A stretch of DNA of 46,422 bases from Flavobacterium sp. H122 (GTDB taxonomy: Bacteria > Bacteroidota > Bacteroidia > Flavobacteriales > Flavobacteriaceae), in the NCBI RefSeq assembly GCF_004959765.1, contig NZ_SJZD01000004.1, positions 1-46,422 on the forward strand. The letters run 5' to 3'. Shown piece after piece: positions 1 to 7,991 of the stretch. The notes below the pieces were generated by a model. That model did no database searches, had not been told where the DNA came from, and worked only from the letters and a program-made list of their open reading frames with translations. Position 1 is the stretch's first letter; each line of letters begins with the position of its first letter. Made by a program: the position numbers and the translations under genes.

Positions 1-1
1 G

Positions 2-76
2 AGATTACTTGACCCGAATGATCCCGTAAAATATGACTTTGCATTATTTGGATTAGGAGTTTTTGAGGGATTTTAA
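2..76 (+). CDS. C-terminal end of a probable DUF2400 (TIGR02757) family protein, 5' truncated by the window
   Basis: The open frame runs from the window edge to a TAA at 74-76. It ends in a hydrophobic-acidic tail that includes DPVKYDFALFGLG and finishes in EGF. From memory this resembles the C-terminus of the conserved Bacteroidota TIGR02757/DUF2400 proteins, whose function is unknown. Only 24 residues are visible, so the family call is tentative, but the frame is clearly coding-like and stops just before a simple tandem repeat. Confidence 0.5.
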   Translation, partial: RLLDPNDPVKYDFALFGLGVFEGF

Positions 77-139
77 GGTTAATGGTTAATGGTTAATGGT
101 TAATGGTTAATGGTTAATGGTTAATGGTTAATGGTTAAT
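77..139. repeat. Heptanucleotide tandem repeat, nine copies of GGTTAAT
   Basis: Nine perfect head-to-tail copies of GGTTAAT fill 63 bases right after the stop codon of the upstream gene and before the mnmE promoter. No copy carries a mismatch, which suggests a recent or slippage-active microsatellite. It is intergenic, so copy-number changes would not shift a reading frame. It could affect spacing upstream of mnmE. Confidence 0.97.
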
Positions 140-221
140 TAGTTTTGGCTCACTATTATTCATGCCGTTACACTAAACCTTTGAAACTTTTTACATCTGT
201 AGTAAACCAGTAGCAAATCCT

Positions 222-229
222 TATCTTTG
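222..229 (+). promoter_or_regulatory. Probable -7 box of the mnmE promoter (TATCTTTG)
   Basis: TATCTTTG matches the Bacteroidota -7 consensus TAnnTTTG and lies 23 bases before the mnmE start codon. A weak TCTG at 196-199 could serve as the -33 element. The position would give a short leader, as is usual in this phylum. Confidence 0.6.
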
Positions 230-252
230 CAAAAAATTAGATTACTACGATT

Positions 253-1665
253 ATGATTCCGAATGATACCATTGTTGCTTTAGCTACACCGTCCGGTGCC
301 GGTGCTATTGCTGTGATTAGAATTTCCGGTAAAGATGCCATTGCAATTGCCAGTCAGGTTTTTAAATCGGTTCGAAATAAAGACTTAACAAAACAAAAAT
401 CACATACGATACATTTGGGTCATATTATTGACCCTTCGACAGGCTCAGGACAAGGAGAAAAGACTTTGGATCAGGTTCTGGTTGCGGTGTTTAAAGGTCC
501 CAACTCTTACTCAGGGGAAGATACTATTGAGATTTCGTGTCATGGTTCTACTTTTATACAACAACAAATTATTCAATTATTGCTTCGAAAAGGATGTAGA
601 ATGGCACAAGCTGGTGAATTTACCTTACGTTCTTTCTTAAACGGAAAAATGGACTTATCACAAGCGGAAGCTGTTGCTGATTTAATTGCATCTGATAATG
701 AAGCGAGTCACCAAATTGCCATGCAACAAATGCGTGGTGGCTTTAGTAATGAATTGGCCAAACTACGTGAAGAATTGTTGAATTTTGCATCGTTAATAGA
801 ATTGGAATTGGACTTTGCTGAAGAAGATGTGGAATTTGCCGATAGAAGTCAGTTTGTAGATTTATTAAATAGGATTGAATTTGTTTTAAAACGTTTAATC
901 GATTCGTTTGCTGTTGGTAATGTAATTAAAAACGGTATTCCTGTGGCGATTGTAGGTGAACCCAACGTAGGGAAATCGACTTTATTGAATGCGTTGCTTA
1001 ACGAAGAAAGAGCCATTGTGAGTGATATCGCTGGAACTACACGTGACACCATTGAAGATGAATTGGTTATCAACGGTATTGGTTTTAGATTTATAGATAC
1101 TGCCGGTATTCGTGAAACGAAAGACTATGTAGAAAGCATTGGTATCCAAAAAACATTTGAGAAGATTGAGCAAGCACAAGTAGTATTATTTTTAGTAGAC
1201 AGCTCGCAATTGACAATTGACAGAATTGAAGATTTGAAAGTAGAAGTTGAACGTATTAAGAATAAATATCCTCAAAAAACTTTATTGGTTCTGTTCAATA
1301 AAAAAGATTTGATGTCGGCTGAATTGATAGAAACATTACAATCTCAAATTGAGCACTCTTTATTTATTAGTGCTAAAAACAAAGAAGGTATTGAAGAATT
1401 GAAGAATGCTTTGTTATCGTTTGTAAATACTGGCGCTTTACGCAATAATGAAACTATCATCACCAATACAAGACATTACGATTCATTACTTAAGGCTTTG
1501 GAAGAAATTCAAAAGGTGCAATGGGGCATGCAGCAAAACCTGTCTTCTGACTTGATGGCAATTGATATCCGTCAGGCGTTGTACTACTTTGGAGAGATTA
1601 CAGGTGAAGTAACTAATGATGAATTACTGGGGAATATCTTTGCGAATTTTTGTATCGGGAAGTAG
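253..1665 (+). CDS. mnmE: tRNA uridine-5-carboxymethylaminomethyl modification GTPase MnmE
   Basis: MnmE works with MnmG in the cytoplasm to install the (carboxymethyl)aminomethyl group on wobble uridine 34 of certain tRNAs. The 470-aa length is normal for the family. The N-terminal formyl-THF-binding/dimerisation domain is followed by helical segments and an embedded G domain with the P-loop GEPNVGKS at 235-242, DTAG, and NKKD at 349-352. The protein ends in the conserved FCIGK, whose Cys is needed for activity. Residues 61-68 (PSTGSGQG) look like an insertion in the loop after the LGHIID segment and are encoded by a copy of an intergenic repeat core (see 432-455). The ATG follows a good -7 box. 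Nothing else looks damaged, so the gene should be functional. Confidence 0.97.
   Translation: MIPNDTIVALATPSGAGAIAVIRISGKDAIAIASQVFKSVRNKDLTKQKSHTIHLGHIIDPSTGSGQGEKTLDQVLVAVFKGPNSYSGEDTIEISCHGSTFIQQQIIQLLLRKGCRMAQAGEFTLRSFLNGKMDLSQAEAVADLIASDNEASHQIAMQQMRGGFSNELAKLREELLNFASLIELELDFAEEDVEFADRSQFVDLLNRIEFVLKRLIDSFAVGNVIKNGIPVAIVGEPNVGKSTLLNALLNEERAIVSDIAGTTRDTIEDELVINGIGFRFIDTAGIRETKDYVESIGIQKTFEKIEQAQVVLFLVDSSQLTIDRIEDLKVEVERIKNKYPQKTLLVLFNKKDLMSAELIETLQSQIEHSLFISAKNKEGIEELKNALLSFVNTGALRNNETIITNTRHYDSLLKALEEIQKVQWGMQQNLSSDLMAIDIRQALYYFGEITGEVTNDELLGNIFANFCIGK
432..455 (+). repeat. Intergenic-repeat core inside mnmE (CCCTTCGACAGGCTCAGG...)
   Basis: These 24 bases match, with few differences, the CCCTTCGACAAGCTCAGG core seen in the intergenic repeats at 27645-27660 and 27784-27800. 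Here the piece lies within the mnmE frame, has a length divisible by three, and adds PSTGSGQG to a surface loop of the N-terminal domain. Confidence 0.8.
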
Positions 1666-1780
1666 TTGATTGGATTATTAGACTATTGGATTGTTGGATT
1701 GTTGGATTGATTATTAAGAATATATTTGACGACCGATTTAAGTATATTTACATCATAGAAAAAAAGAATTACACAACTCC

Positions 1781-2392
1781 ATGACTGAAGAAGTATTTTT
1801 CACGTTACAAGCCATCCAAATCGACTTTTTTACTGCTTTTGGATTATATACCTTTCTTTACTTTATTGTATCTATTTTTAGTAAAAAGCCTATTCTTAAA
1901 ACAATTGACGACAAAGCCAATGCCTTTATCTCCTTTGCTGGAATAGTCTATTTACTGATATGGATAACAGGAATAATAGTAGAATTAAATAGTTTAAATC
2001 AGGCAGACAGAAACGAACTTATACACAGAATGTTTGGCAAGTATTGGTTTGGTTATTGGGTGCAGCCTTTATTATGGGTGTTACTGACCCAATTGTTACG
2101 ATTCCAAATCATTCGAAAAAATGTTTTTATACGTATTTTATTTAGTATTTTCTTGATGCTATCTATTGAACGGATGGTAATTATCATTACAGCTTTTCAT
2201 CGTGATTACCTCCCTAGTTCTTGGACAATGTATAGCGATTTGGACATTTATCCTTCCAATTATGTACTTACCTTACTAATAAAAATCATGGTTTTCTTAG
2301 TGTTTGTTGGTATTTTTAGTGTAGTCACTAACAAACTAAAAGGTTTAAAAATGAGGGATGGAACAAAAAGTACTGAGAAAACTAGATTGTAA
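1781..2392 (+). CDS. Unknown multi-pass membrane protein
   Basis: The 203-aa product is not recognised. It contains about five strongly hydrophobic stretches (roughly residues 18-35, 48-68, 90-108, 118-138 and 164-184) joined by short basic loops, and ends in a charged Lys/Arg-rich tail, so it is an inner-membrane protein. The sequence FGKYWFGYWVQPLLW between segments two and three is aromatic-rich. The gene stands alone on the plus strand between mnmE and a minus-strand gene. TATATTTG-like boxes at 1721-1728 and 1743-1750 could drive it. No catalytic motif is visible. Confidence 0.75.
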   Translation: MTEEVFFTLQAIQIDFFTAFGLYTFLYFIVSIFSKKPILKTIDDKANAFISFAGIVYLLIWITGIIVELNSLNQADRNELIHRMFGKYWFGYWVQPLLWVLLTQLLRFQIIRKNVFIRILFSIFLMLSIERMVIIITAFHRDYLPSSWTMYSDLDIYPSNYVLTLLIKIMVFLVFVGIFSVVTNKLKGLKMRDGTKSTEKTRL

Positions 2393-2394
2393 AT

Positions 2395-2496
2395 TTAGTA
2401 GTTACTTTTTGATATTGTAGGTAGTGAATCTAATTCAACGGTAACAAATGTGTTGAGGTTTACTTGGTCATTATTTGCATAATCTGGTTCTAAAAA
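2395..2496 (-). pseudogene. Remnant: C-terminal tail of a lost gene, related to the one at 3484-3561
   Basis: Read on the minus strand, this stretch encodes a short tail with LEPDYANNDQVNLNTFVTVE and a stop at 2395-2397, without any start. The same pattern (KVSLNLFVSAEFHS...PT-stop) recurs at 3484-3561. DNA identity between the two blocks is partial but continuous. The most economical reading is that both are leftover 3' ends of paralogous genes. Confidence 0.45.
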
Positions 2497-2501
2497 TTAC
2501 C

Positions 2502-3158
2502 TTATATTTTGCTAAACCTTACTTTCTTTTTCTTTGAAGTATTATAATAGTCTTTAGAAATTAAATAATCACCTTTAAATTTAAGTACTCTTATAAAGTT
2601 ACTTTCGTAATGAATTGGTTTTTCAAAAGAAAATCCATCTATTTCTAAAAGATTAAATTTCTTTAAATCCTCTATAAATAAAGAAAAAACAATTTTATCT
2701 TCTAATAAAAACTCAATCTTAGCATCACTATTTTTTGTTGCATCAATATAAATGTTACCTTCAGAGTCAGGAGTTGTAATAATGCCGTTTAATTTTGTTT
2801 TGACAAATGATTGCAAGTAACCTTTTCTTTGTATACTTAAATTACGCAAACAAAAAATATTTGTATCAATTGATTTATCATTCAAATATTTTAAGTCTAA
2901 AGCAGAAGTCTGCAAAGACGGATTTTCGAATTTTAGAATAATCATATTCGATTTTATAATATACGTTCCCTTACCCATCCATATTTGTCCATCATCTGTC
3001 ATATAAATATGTTCAAAAGTCATGGCGTCAAAATTTAGAATATATCTATTACTAAACATTATAGATTTATCTTGAGCATAGGTTGCAGTGTTTTGACCAA
3101 TAGTTTTTGAAAACATTAGTAAAACTAGTATAAGAAATTTTTCAATTTGCATTATCAC
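2502..3158 (-). CDS. Unknown exported protein
   Basis: The 218-aa product begins with a short basic N-terminus and a hydrophobic core (IEKFLILVLLMFSKTIG, roughly residues 5-21) that looks like a Sec signal peptide. The rest is rich in beta-type alternation without a recognised domain and ends in a Lys-rich tail (KKKKVRFSKI). An alternative start is the second Met (residue 3). The gene is flanked on both sides by related decayed gene tails, which suggests a small duplicated and eroded cluster. Function unknown. Confidence 0.65.
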   Translation of the reverse strand: MIMQIEKFLILVLLMFSKTIGQNTATYAQDKSIMFSNRYILNFDAMTFEHIYMTDDGQIWMGKGTYIIKSNMIILKFENPSLQTSALDLKYLNDKSIDTNIFCLRNLSIQRKGYLQSFVKTKLNGIITTPDSEGNIYIDATKNSDAKIEFLLEDKIVFSLFIEDLKKFNLLEIDGFSFEKPIHYESNFIRVLKFKGDYLISKDYYNTSKKKKVRFSKI

Positions 3159-3676
3159 TTATCATTTTTTTGGATTACAAAAAAATATCCTTAAAATCAT
3201 ATTCTTCTATAAGCCACTATAATTTTGTAAAAAACTCTACTATGGAATGCCTTTTTAAATAAAGCCTTCCACAACCTGCAAATATAATAGTATAACTTCA
3301 AAAACACGAGCGAGACGCACGCGGCAGTAGAGGTCATTTGTTAAAAATCATTTCTTGTTACGGTTTTCCGTAATGAAATAATGAATTTATAACTGTTATT
3401 TGTTATTCGATAAATAAACATAACACTAATTTTAGAAGATGGAATAGTACTGAAAATCAAATTGTAAATTAATTTCCTCTCTTTTACTTTGTAGGCACGG
3501 AATGAAACTCTGCGCTTACAAATAAGTTGAGACTTACTTTGTAAATAGCTTTACTAAACAAGTGTTATTATGGAAATTATTGTAATAGATTTAGGAAAAA
3601 GTAGTATATCTAAGTGCAAATAGATATTTTTTTAATGTATTTACCCAGCAGAATTATAACTAATAAAGATGTTTAT
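3159..3676. other. Gene-free AT-rich stretch with one decayed gene tail
   Basis: About 500 bases separate the minus-strand exported protein from the hamA promoter. I see no intact gene. It contains a short GC-richer patch (about 3307-3330, GAGCGAGACGCACGCGGCAG) that stands out from the surroundings, and the decayed tail at 3484-3561. Confidence 0.6.
3484..3561 (-). pseudogene. Remnant: C-terminal tail of a lost gene, related to the one at 2395-2496
   Basis: On the minus strand this encodes LFSKAIYKVSLNLFVSAEFH followed by SVPTK and a stop at 3484-3486; upstream in the same frame there are stops and no start. It aligns with the tail at 2395-2496. Confidence 0.4.
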
Positions 3677-3704
3677 TTTGATTGTAGGATTTTCTCTATA
3701 TTTA
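3677..3704 (+). promoter_or_regulatory. Probable hamA promoter (TTTG, 16 bases, TATATTTA)
   Basis: TTTG at 3677-3680 and TATATTTA at 3697-3704 fit the Bacteroidota -33/-7 pattern with a slightly short spacer. Transcription would start near 3711, inside the longest open frame but upstream of the ATG at 3731, which supports the shorter HamA. Confidence 0.5.
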
Positions 3705-3730
3705 TACTTCGAGTTAATAACTTAATTTCT

Positions 3731-4642
3731 ATGAAGCAAGAACTTATTGATTTAATCAAGAATACTATAATACTGGAATGTAATTTGCCTTGCCATCCAC
3801 GTATCCATGAAAAGACAGTATTATCTACTAAAGACGATAATTGTTTTAAAGTATTGGATTCAGTCAATCTTTCGAAAGTGATTTATAATAATATCATTAA
3901 TTACGCATATGATGTTTTTGAAATGCTTCAAGGAGATGAGGTTCTACTAACAAAAGCTTTGTATTCTAGAATACGATACAATCATAAAGCTTCATCGAAT
4001 GCAAAATTGGGGTATGGCTTTTATGGAGAGGTTTTGTTGCATGCACTTTTACATGTAATTTATAAAGTGCCACCACTTATATCTAAAGGACATTTTTTTA
4101 TCGCAGGTAATGGTGAATCGAAAGGTTACGATTCTTATCATATTGTGGAAGCACATGGACAAGTTCATTTATGGTTCGGTGAAGCTAAATTCCGAGAAAC
4201 TTCATCATCAAGTATTAAGACCGCTCTTGAAGGCTTATCTAATAAGGTATTAACAGATAAGTACTTTTTAGAAAATAATTTTATTCCAATTTTTGACGAA
4301 ATGTCTAAGAACACGAATTATGACGCCTTACTTGCAGGAAGTAAGCTGTTAGATATAAAAACGGATTGGATTGAAAAGGGAATCATAAATATCGATGATT
4401 TTAAAGCAAATAATATCGGCATAGTTTACCCGATTATGATTGCATTTAAGCAAAGTGCTGGAGGATATGATAAAAGTATTACAAACTGCTTGGATTACAT
4501 CAAGAAAAATTATGCTGCACTAAAATTTGATAAGCTCTCAATTGATCGTACAATTTTCTTCATTTTTATTCCAATGGAAAAGGTTAAAGACGTAAAAAAA
4601 ACTGTTATTAAATGGATAGAGTCGAAAGAACAGTTGATATAG
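3731..4642 (+). CDS. hamA: HamA (DUF1837), nuclease subunit of a Hachiman anti-phage system
   Basis: HamA is the DUF1837 protein that, with the helicase HamB, forms the Hachiman defence complex; in described systems HamA is a PD-(D/E)xK-type nuclease held in check by HamB. From the ATG at 3731 the protein has 303 aa. The family signature is visible: KGYDSYHIVEAHG (Asp134, His137, Glu140) followed by LWFGEAKF with Glu151 and Lys153, the likely metal-binding residues. The open frame extends to an ATG at 3614, but the probable promoter lies inside that extension, so I prefer 3731. The last 31 bases overlap hamB, which implies coupled translation. No damage is seen. Confidence 0.88.
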   Translation: MKQELIDLIKNTIILECNLPCHPRIHEKTVLSTKDDNCFKVLDSVNLSKVIYNNIINYAYDVFEMLQGDEVLLTKALYSRIRYNHKASSNAKLGYGFYGEVLLHALLHVIYKVPPLISKGHFFIAGNGESKGYDSYHIVEAHGQVHLWFGEAKFRETSSSSIKTALEGLSNKVLTDKYFLENNFIPIFDEMSKNTNYDALLAGSKLLDIKTDWIEKGIINIDDFKANNIGIVYPIMIAFKQSAGGYDKSITNCLDYIKKNYAALKFDKLSIDRTIFFIFIPMEKVKDVKKTVIKWIESKEQLI

Positions 4643-6981
4643 CTAAAGCAGTTAATGCTTATAACTTAGCTACGATTTCTGATTTTGAACTTGTGAATAA
4701 GATTTGCTCTTATTTTGATTATGTGAAGAATTTTGATTTATCACAAGCAGATAAATCATTCATGCTTTATTTGGCAAATAAGGCAGGTATTCCGCATTAT
4801 TTTGATATGCTGGCTAAAACACAAGAGTATGAAGACTTGTTGTTTGAAGAAGCAACTATTAATGCTAGTGAGTTTGCTGCTTTTTTATGCGAAACTTCAC
4901 TTTATACCGATGAAAAATCTAAGCTTCATCGTTATCAGAAAGAAATTTTGAATCTATTTATTCATGGGCAACTTAATCGATATTTTTTATCAGCATCGAC
5001 TTCGTTTGGAAAGACTCACCTTACTTATGAAGTAATAAAAAAGATGAAGTACAAAAATATAATTCTTATTTTTCCTACTGTTGCACTTTTAACTGAAAAT
5101 TTATCAAGATTAAAAGAAAAGGATAACTATAGTTATTTTGCAGAAAATGGCTATGCATTGCATACTCTGAGTGATGGAAAAGAAGAGTATGGTGAAAAGA
5201 ATATTTTCATTTTCACACCTGAACGATATCTTTCCTTTTTAGATAAAAAAGGTTCTGGAATAAAGATTGATTTTGTTTTCGTAGATGAAGTATACAAAAT
5301 AGATAATGAATATATGGACAACGATCAGGAAGAGCTGAAGGAGCACGATCGAGATCTAGCATATCGGATGGCTATATATTATGCTTTGCTTAGTAAAAAT
5401 GTTGACTTAATGCTTGCTGGTCCATATATAACCTTTTATGATAAATTGGACTCTACTTATAACGAATCCTTCGATCTTTTCTTGTCAAATTACAATATTA
5501 AATTAATTGATAAAAATGATTATGAAATTGTTGGTAAAGAATTGACGGTAGTAAAGAGTAAAAAAAAGCAGGTAATTGATGGAATTACTGTTGACTTTAC
5601 AGAAGATGGCAAGAATATTACATCAAAACCAGGAAGGCTCAGAATTTTGTTAAGTAATTTTCTTAAAAATAAACCAGAAAAAGAGCACAAAACAATTGTC
5701 TATTGCAGTACCAAAGTAACTGTAGAAAACTATGCGAATAGCATATTGTCTTGGCAAATCGCTAAACATCCCAATGATGAAGGATTTAATTTATTTATAG
5801 ATCATTTAGAGAGAGTATATAATGAAGAATGGTGCGTGATTAAAGCACTTAAAGGGGGAGTGGGCATTCACCATGGTGTAGTACCAAAATACATTCAGAA
5901 AGAGATAATTAAATTATTTAATACTAAAGAAGGTGGTCTAACTTTTTTGGTATGTACCACAACAATTACAGAAGGGGTTAATACTTCGGCAAAAAATCTG
6001 ATTGCACTTTTTGACAGAAAAGGAAGTAAGCCACTTAAGGCATTTGATGCTAAGAATATTGCTGGTAGAGCTGGTCGATTTATGGAACATTTTCAAGGTT
6101 CTGTGATAAGTATTCAAAATGATTTTGATAAAGTCATTGATTCAGCAGATGGAGGGATTAAACATAAGAATTTTGATGTTTTGGTCCCAAAAAATGGAGC
6201 CGATCTTGATATGACAGAAGATGTGTATTTGGGAGAGCAAGGACTCCAAAAGAAAAAACAGGTAAAAACAATGCAGGAAGATAGGGGCATTCCTGACGAA
6301 ATTATACAATTATTTAAGACAATAAGTAAAGAAGATAAAATAACTATTTATGATCGAATAAAAAACCTAGGTTATCAAGAATTAAGTAAAATTCAAGGAT
6401 TAATACAAAAGACTATGCAAAATCAAATTGATTTTGACGGTTTTCAGGTTTTTATAGAAACAATTAAACCAATTGTCAGAGACAAAAATTTTCTACATTT
6501 ATTGGATAAATCATCCTATAATCTCAATGATGAATTTGTTCAAAAAGATTACTCGCGAATTACCTACACACTTTACTTTTATTTAAAGGATGGTTTCAAT
6601 GGGTTACTTACATATAGGCTTGATACTTTAAATGAAGATGTTGACACGGCAATGCGCAAAGCATCTGAGTTGGTTTACAATACATTTAAATATCAATTAG
6701 TAAAGTACTTAGGTGTCTTTAATACGATGTATAAATATTACATTTCAAAGCGGGATTCAGAATTTTTTGATGATGTTTCTGGATTAGATCGCTTACTTAC
6801 GAAACTTGAATATAATGCTTTCACGGATCAGGCTAAAATAGCTAGTGACTACGGGGTGCCACAACGTATCATAGATTATTACGATGCAAAATCTGTATCC
6901 TCAAAAGATAAAATAAAAAACTCATTTGATTCATATGAAAATCATGTTTTCAATGAAACAAGAAAACTATTTGAAATTTGA
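4612..6981 (+). CDS. hamB: HamB, superfamily 2 helicase of the Hachiman system
   Basis: This 789-aa protein is the helicase partner of HamA. Known HamB proteins translocate on DNA and release the HamA nuclease upon invasion. Motif I is STSFGKT (129-135), motif II is VDEVYK (224-229, a DExx variant rather than DEAH), a motif V-like TTTITEGVN is at 449-457, and motif VI is NIAGRAGRF (482-490). The C-terminal 250 residues are helical without a recognised domain. The start is the first in-frame ATG and overlaps the end of hamA by 31 bases. No frameshift or missing motif is seen, so the two-gene system looks intact. Confidence 0.88.
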   Translation: MDRVERTVDIAKAVNAYNLATISDFELVNKICSYFDYVKNFDLSQADKSFMLYLANKAGIPHYFDMLAKTQEYEDLLFEEATINASEFAAFLCETSLYTDEKSKLHRYQKEILNLFIHGQLNRYFLSASTSFGKTHLTYEVIKKMKYKNIILIFPTVALLTENLSRLKEKDNYSYFAENGYALHTLSDGKEEYGEKNIFIFTPERYLSFLDKKGSGIKIDFVFVDEVYKIDNEYMDNDQEELKEHDRDLAYRMAIYYALLSKNVDLMLAGPYITFYDKLDSTYNESFDLFLSNYNIKLIDKNDYEIVGKELTVVKSKKKQVIDGITVDFTEDGKNITSKPGRLRILLSNFLKNKPEKEHKTIVYCSTKVTVENYANSILSWQIAKHPNDEGFNLFIDHLERVYNEEWCVIKALKGGVGIHHGVVPKYIQKEIIKLFNTKEGGLTFLVCTTTITEGVNTSAKNLIALFDRKGSKPLKAFDAKNIAGRAGRFMEHFQGSVISIQNDFDKVIDSADGGIKHKNFDVLVPKNGADLDMTEDVYLGEQGLQKKKQVKTMQEDRGIPDEIIQLFKTISKEDKITIYDRIKNLGYQELSKIQGLIQKTMQNQIDFDGFQVFIETIKPIVRDKNFLHLLDKSSYNLNDEFVQKDYSRITYTLYFYLKDGFNGLLTYRLDTLNEDVDTAMRKASELVYNTFKYQLVKYLGVFNTMYKYYISKRDSEFFDDVSGLDRLLTKLEYNAFTDQAKIASDYGVPQRIIDYYDAKSVSSKDKIKNSFDSYENHVFNETRKLFEI

Positions 6982-7080
6982 AATAAATGAATTATTAACA
7001 GATCTTTATATTATTAGATTTCTGGATATCAGAAGACGCAAATCATTCCGTCACTACAGAATCACCCAAACATTAAAAAC

Positions 7081-7269
7081 AACCTTTTAGACACAACGTC
7101 CATTCATTTTTGTTCAAATTTGAACCTTTTAGATTCAACGAGCAACCTTTTTGGCTGAAGTTCCAACCTTTTACTCTCAATTTCCAGTCTTTTTGGTTCA
7201 AGTTTGAACCTTTTTGGCTCAAGTTCCAGTCTTTTTGATTCAAATTAAGTTCTTTTAGAATAAAAACTG
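7081..7269. repeat. Degenerate 21-bp tandem repeat, about nine units
   Basis: Nine consecutive 21-base units follow each other without gaps, with a rough consensus of AACCTTTTTGGCTCAAGTTCC. Some junctions form a near-palindrome (GGTTCAAGTTTGAACC). Because 21 is divisible by three, the minus strand shows a low-complexity open frame with a seven-residue period (such as LNQKDWN/LSQKGSN). That frame starts inside a transcription terminator, so I treat it as repeat DNA, not a gene. Confidence 0.85.
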
Positions 7270-7308
7270 TAACTTTTTGCTTACTACAAGTATTACATGA
7301 AGATAAAC

Positions 7309-7335
7309 AAAAAAAGACCCCATTCCTGGGGTCTT
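7309..7335 (-). terminator. Rho-independent terminator of the 7367-7840 gene
   Basis: AAGACCCC and GGGGTCTT (7314-7321 and 7328-7335) form a perfect 8-bp stem with a 6-base loop, and on the minus strand the stem is followed by a run of Ts (7309-7313). It lies about 30 bases after the stop codon of the minus-strand gene. Confidence 0.9.
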
Positions 7336-7366
7336 GATTGTACATAACTTTAAAAAATTTATCTAT

Positions 7367-7840
7367 TCAATTGGCACTTTTTTTACGGCTCGGTCTGACA
7401 AAACGCTGGCTTAAATCCTGATAAATTGGTTTAGCCGTTACTATACCCTTGTTGTTTGCTTCTTTTACCTGCCCGTAATATAACATTGAGGCTTGTAAGG
7501 CTTCACTTCCCGCTAACATAATGGTATCGTTAACATCAGCAGATAATTGCGAGGCTAAATTCGCAATAGGACTTAAAGTACTTACCAGTGCTTCGTCTTT
7601 TAAAAATTCGGTTTTGTCCATATACACAGGTACAAACTCGGGATTAGTCTCTACATACGATTTTGTTTTTTGCACCGTGGCTACCGTTTTATCGCCCATT
7701 TTAAATAAAGACAAACGTTCTTCCATGGTTAAACCTTGTAAATAAGGCGCTAAGGCTGTTTTACATTCTTGTAATTTGTCTTTTACCGCATCAATTACAT
7801 TTTGTGGAATTTCGATACTGATTTGATTTTTTGTTGCCAT
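7367..7840 (-). CDS. Conserved hypothetical cytoplasmic protein
   Basis: The 157-aa product has no signal peptide or membrane segment. It is mostly helical, with a central MEERLSLFKMGDKTVATVQK segment and a basic C-terminal end (DLSQRFVRPSRKKSAN). I recall similar short proteins in flavobacterial genomes but no described function. It is a single gene with its own strong terminator. The start ATG is preceded by an AT-rich leader. A role in DNA binding is conceivable from the basic tail but not shown. Confidence 0.75.
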   Translation of the reverse strand: MATKNQISIEIPQNVIDAVKDKLQECKTALAPYLQGLTMEERLSLFKMGDKTVATVQKTKSYVETNPEFVPVYMDKTEFLKDEALVSTLSPIANLASQLSADVNDTIMLAGSEALQASMLYYGQVKEANNKGIVTAKPIYQDLSQRFVRPSRKKSAN

Positions 7841-7991
7841 CTTTTAAAATTTTATGTTTAAATGATTTTCTTACAAAGAATCAATTTATGTACCATAAAA
7901 CACGTTTTAACAAAAATTTATAGTAAAATTCGTATAATTTTAAGATAATCAACAAATACTTCCTAAAGCATATATAAGACTTAGTGAAGCT

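Noticed and set aside
3614..3730. Longer N-terminus of HamA
   Set aside because: A TTTG/TATATTTA promoter lies inside this stretch and the residues do not look like a HamA N-terminus.
7073..7345. Minus-strand 90-residue open frame
   Set aside because: It starts inside the terminator hairpin of the neighbouring gene and consists of 21-bp tandem repeats; no ribosome binding signal or known fold.
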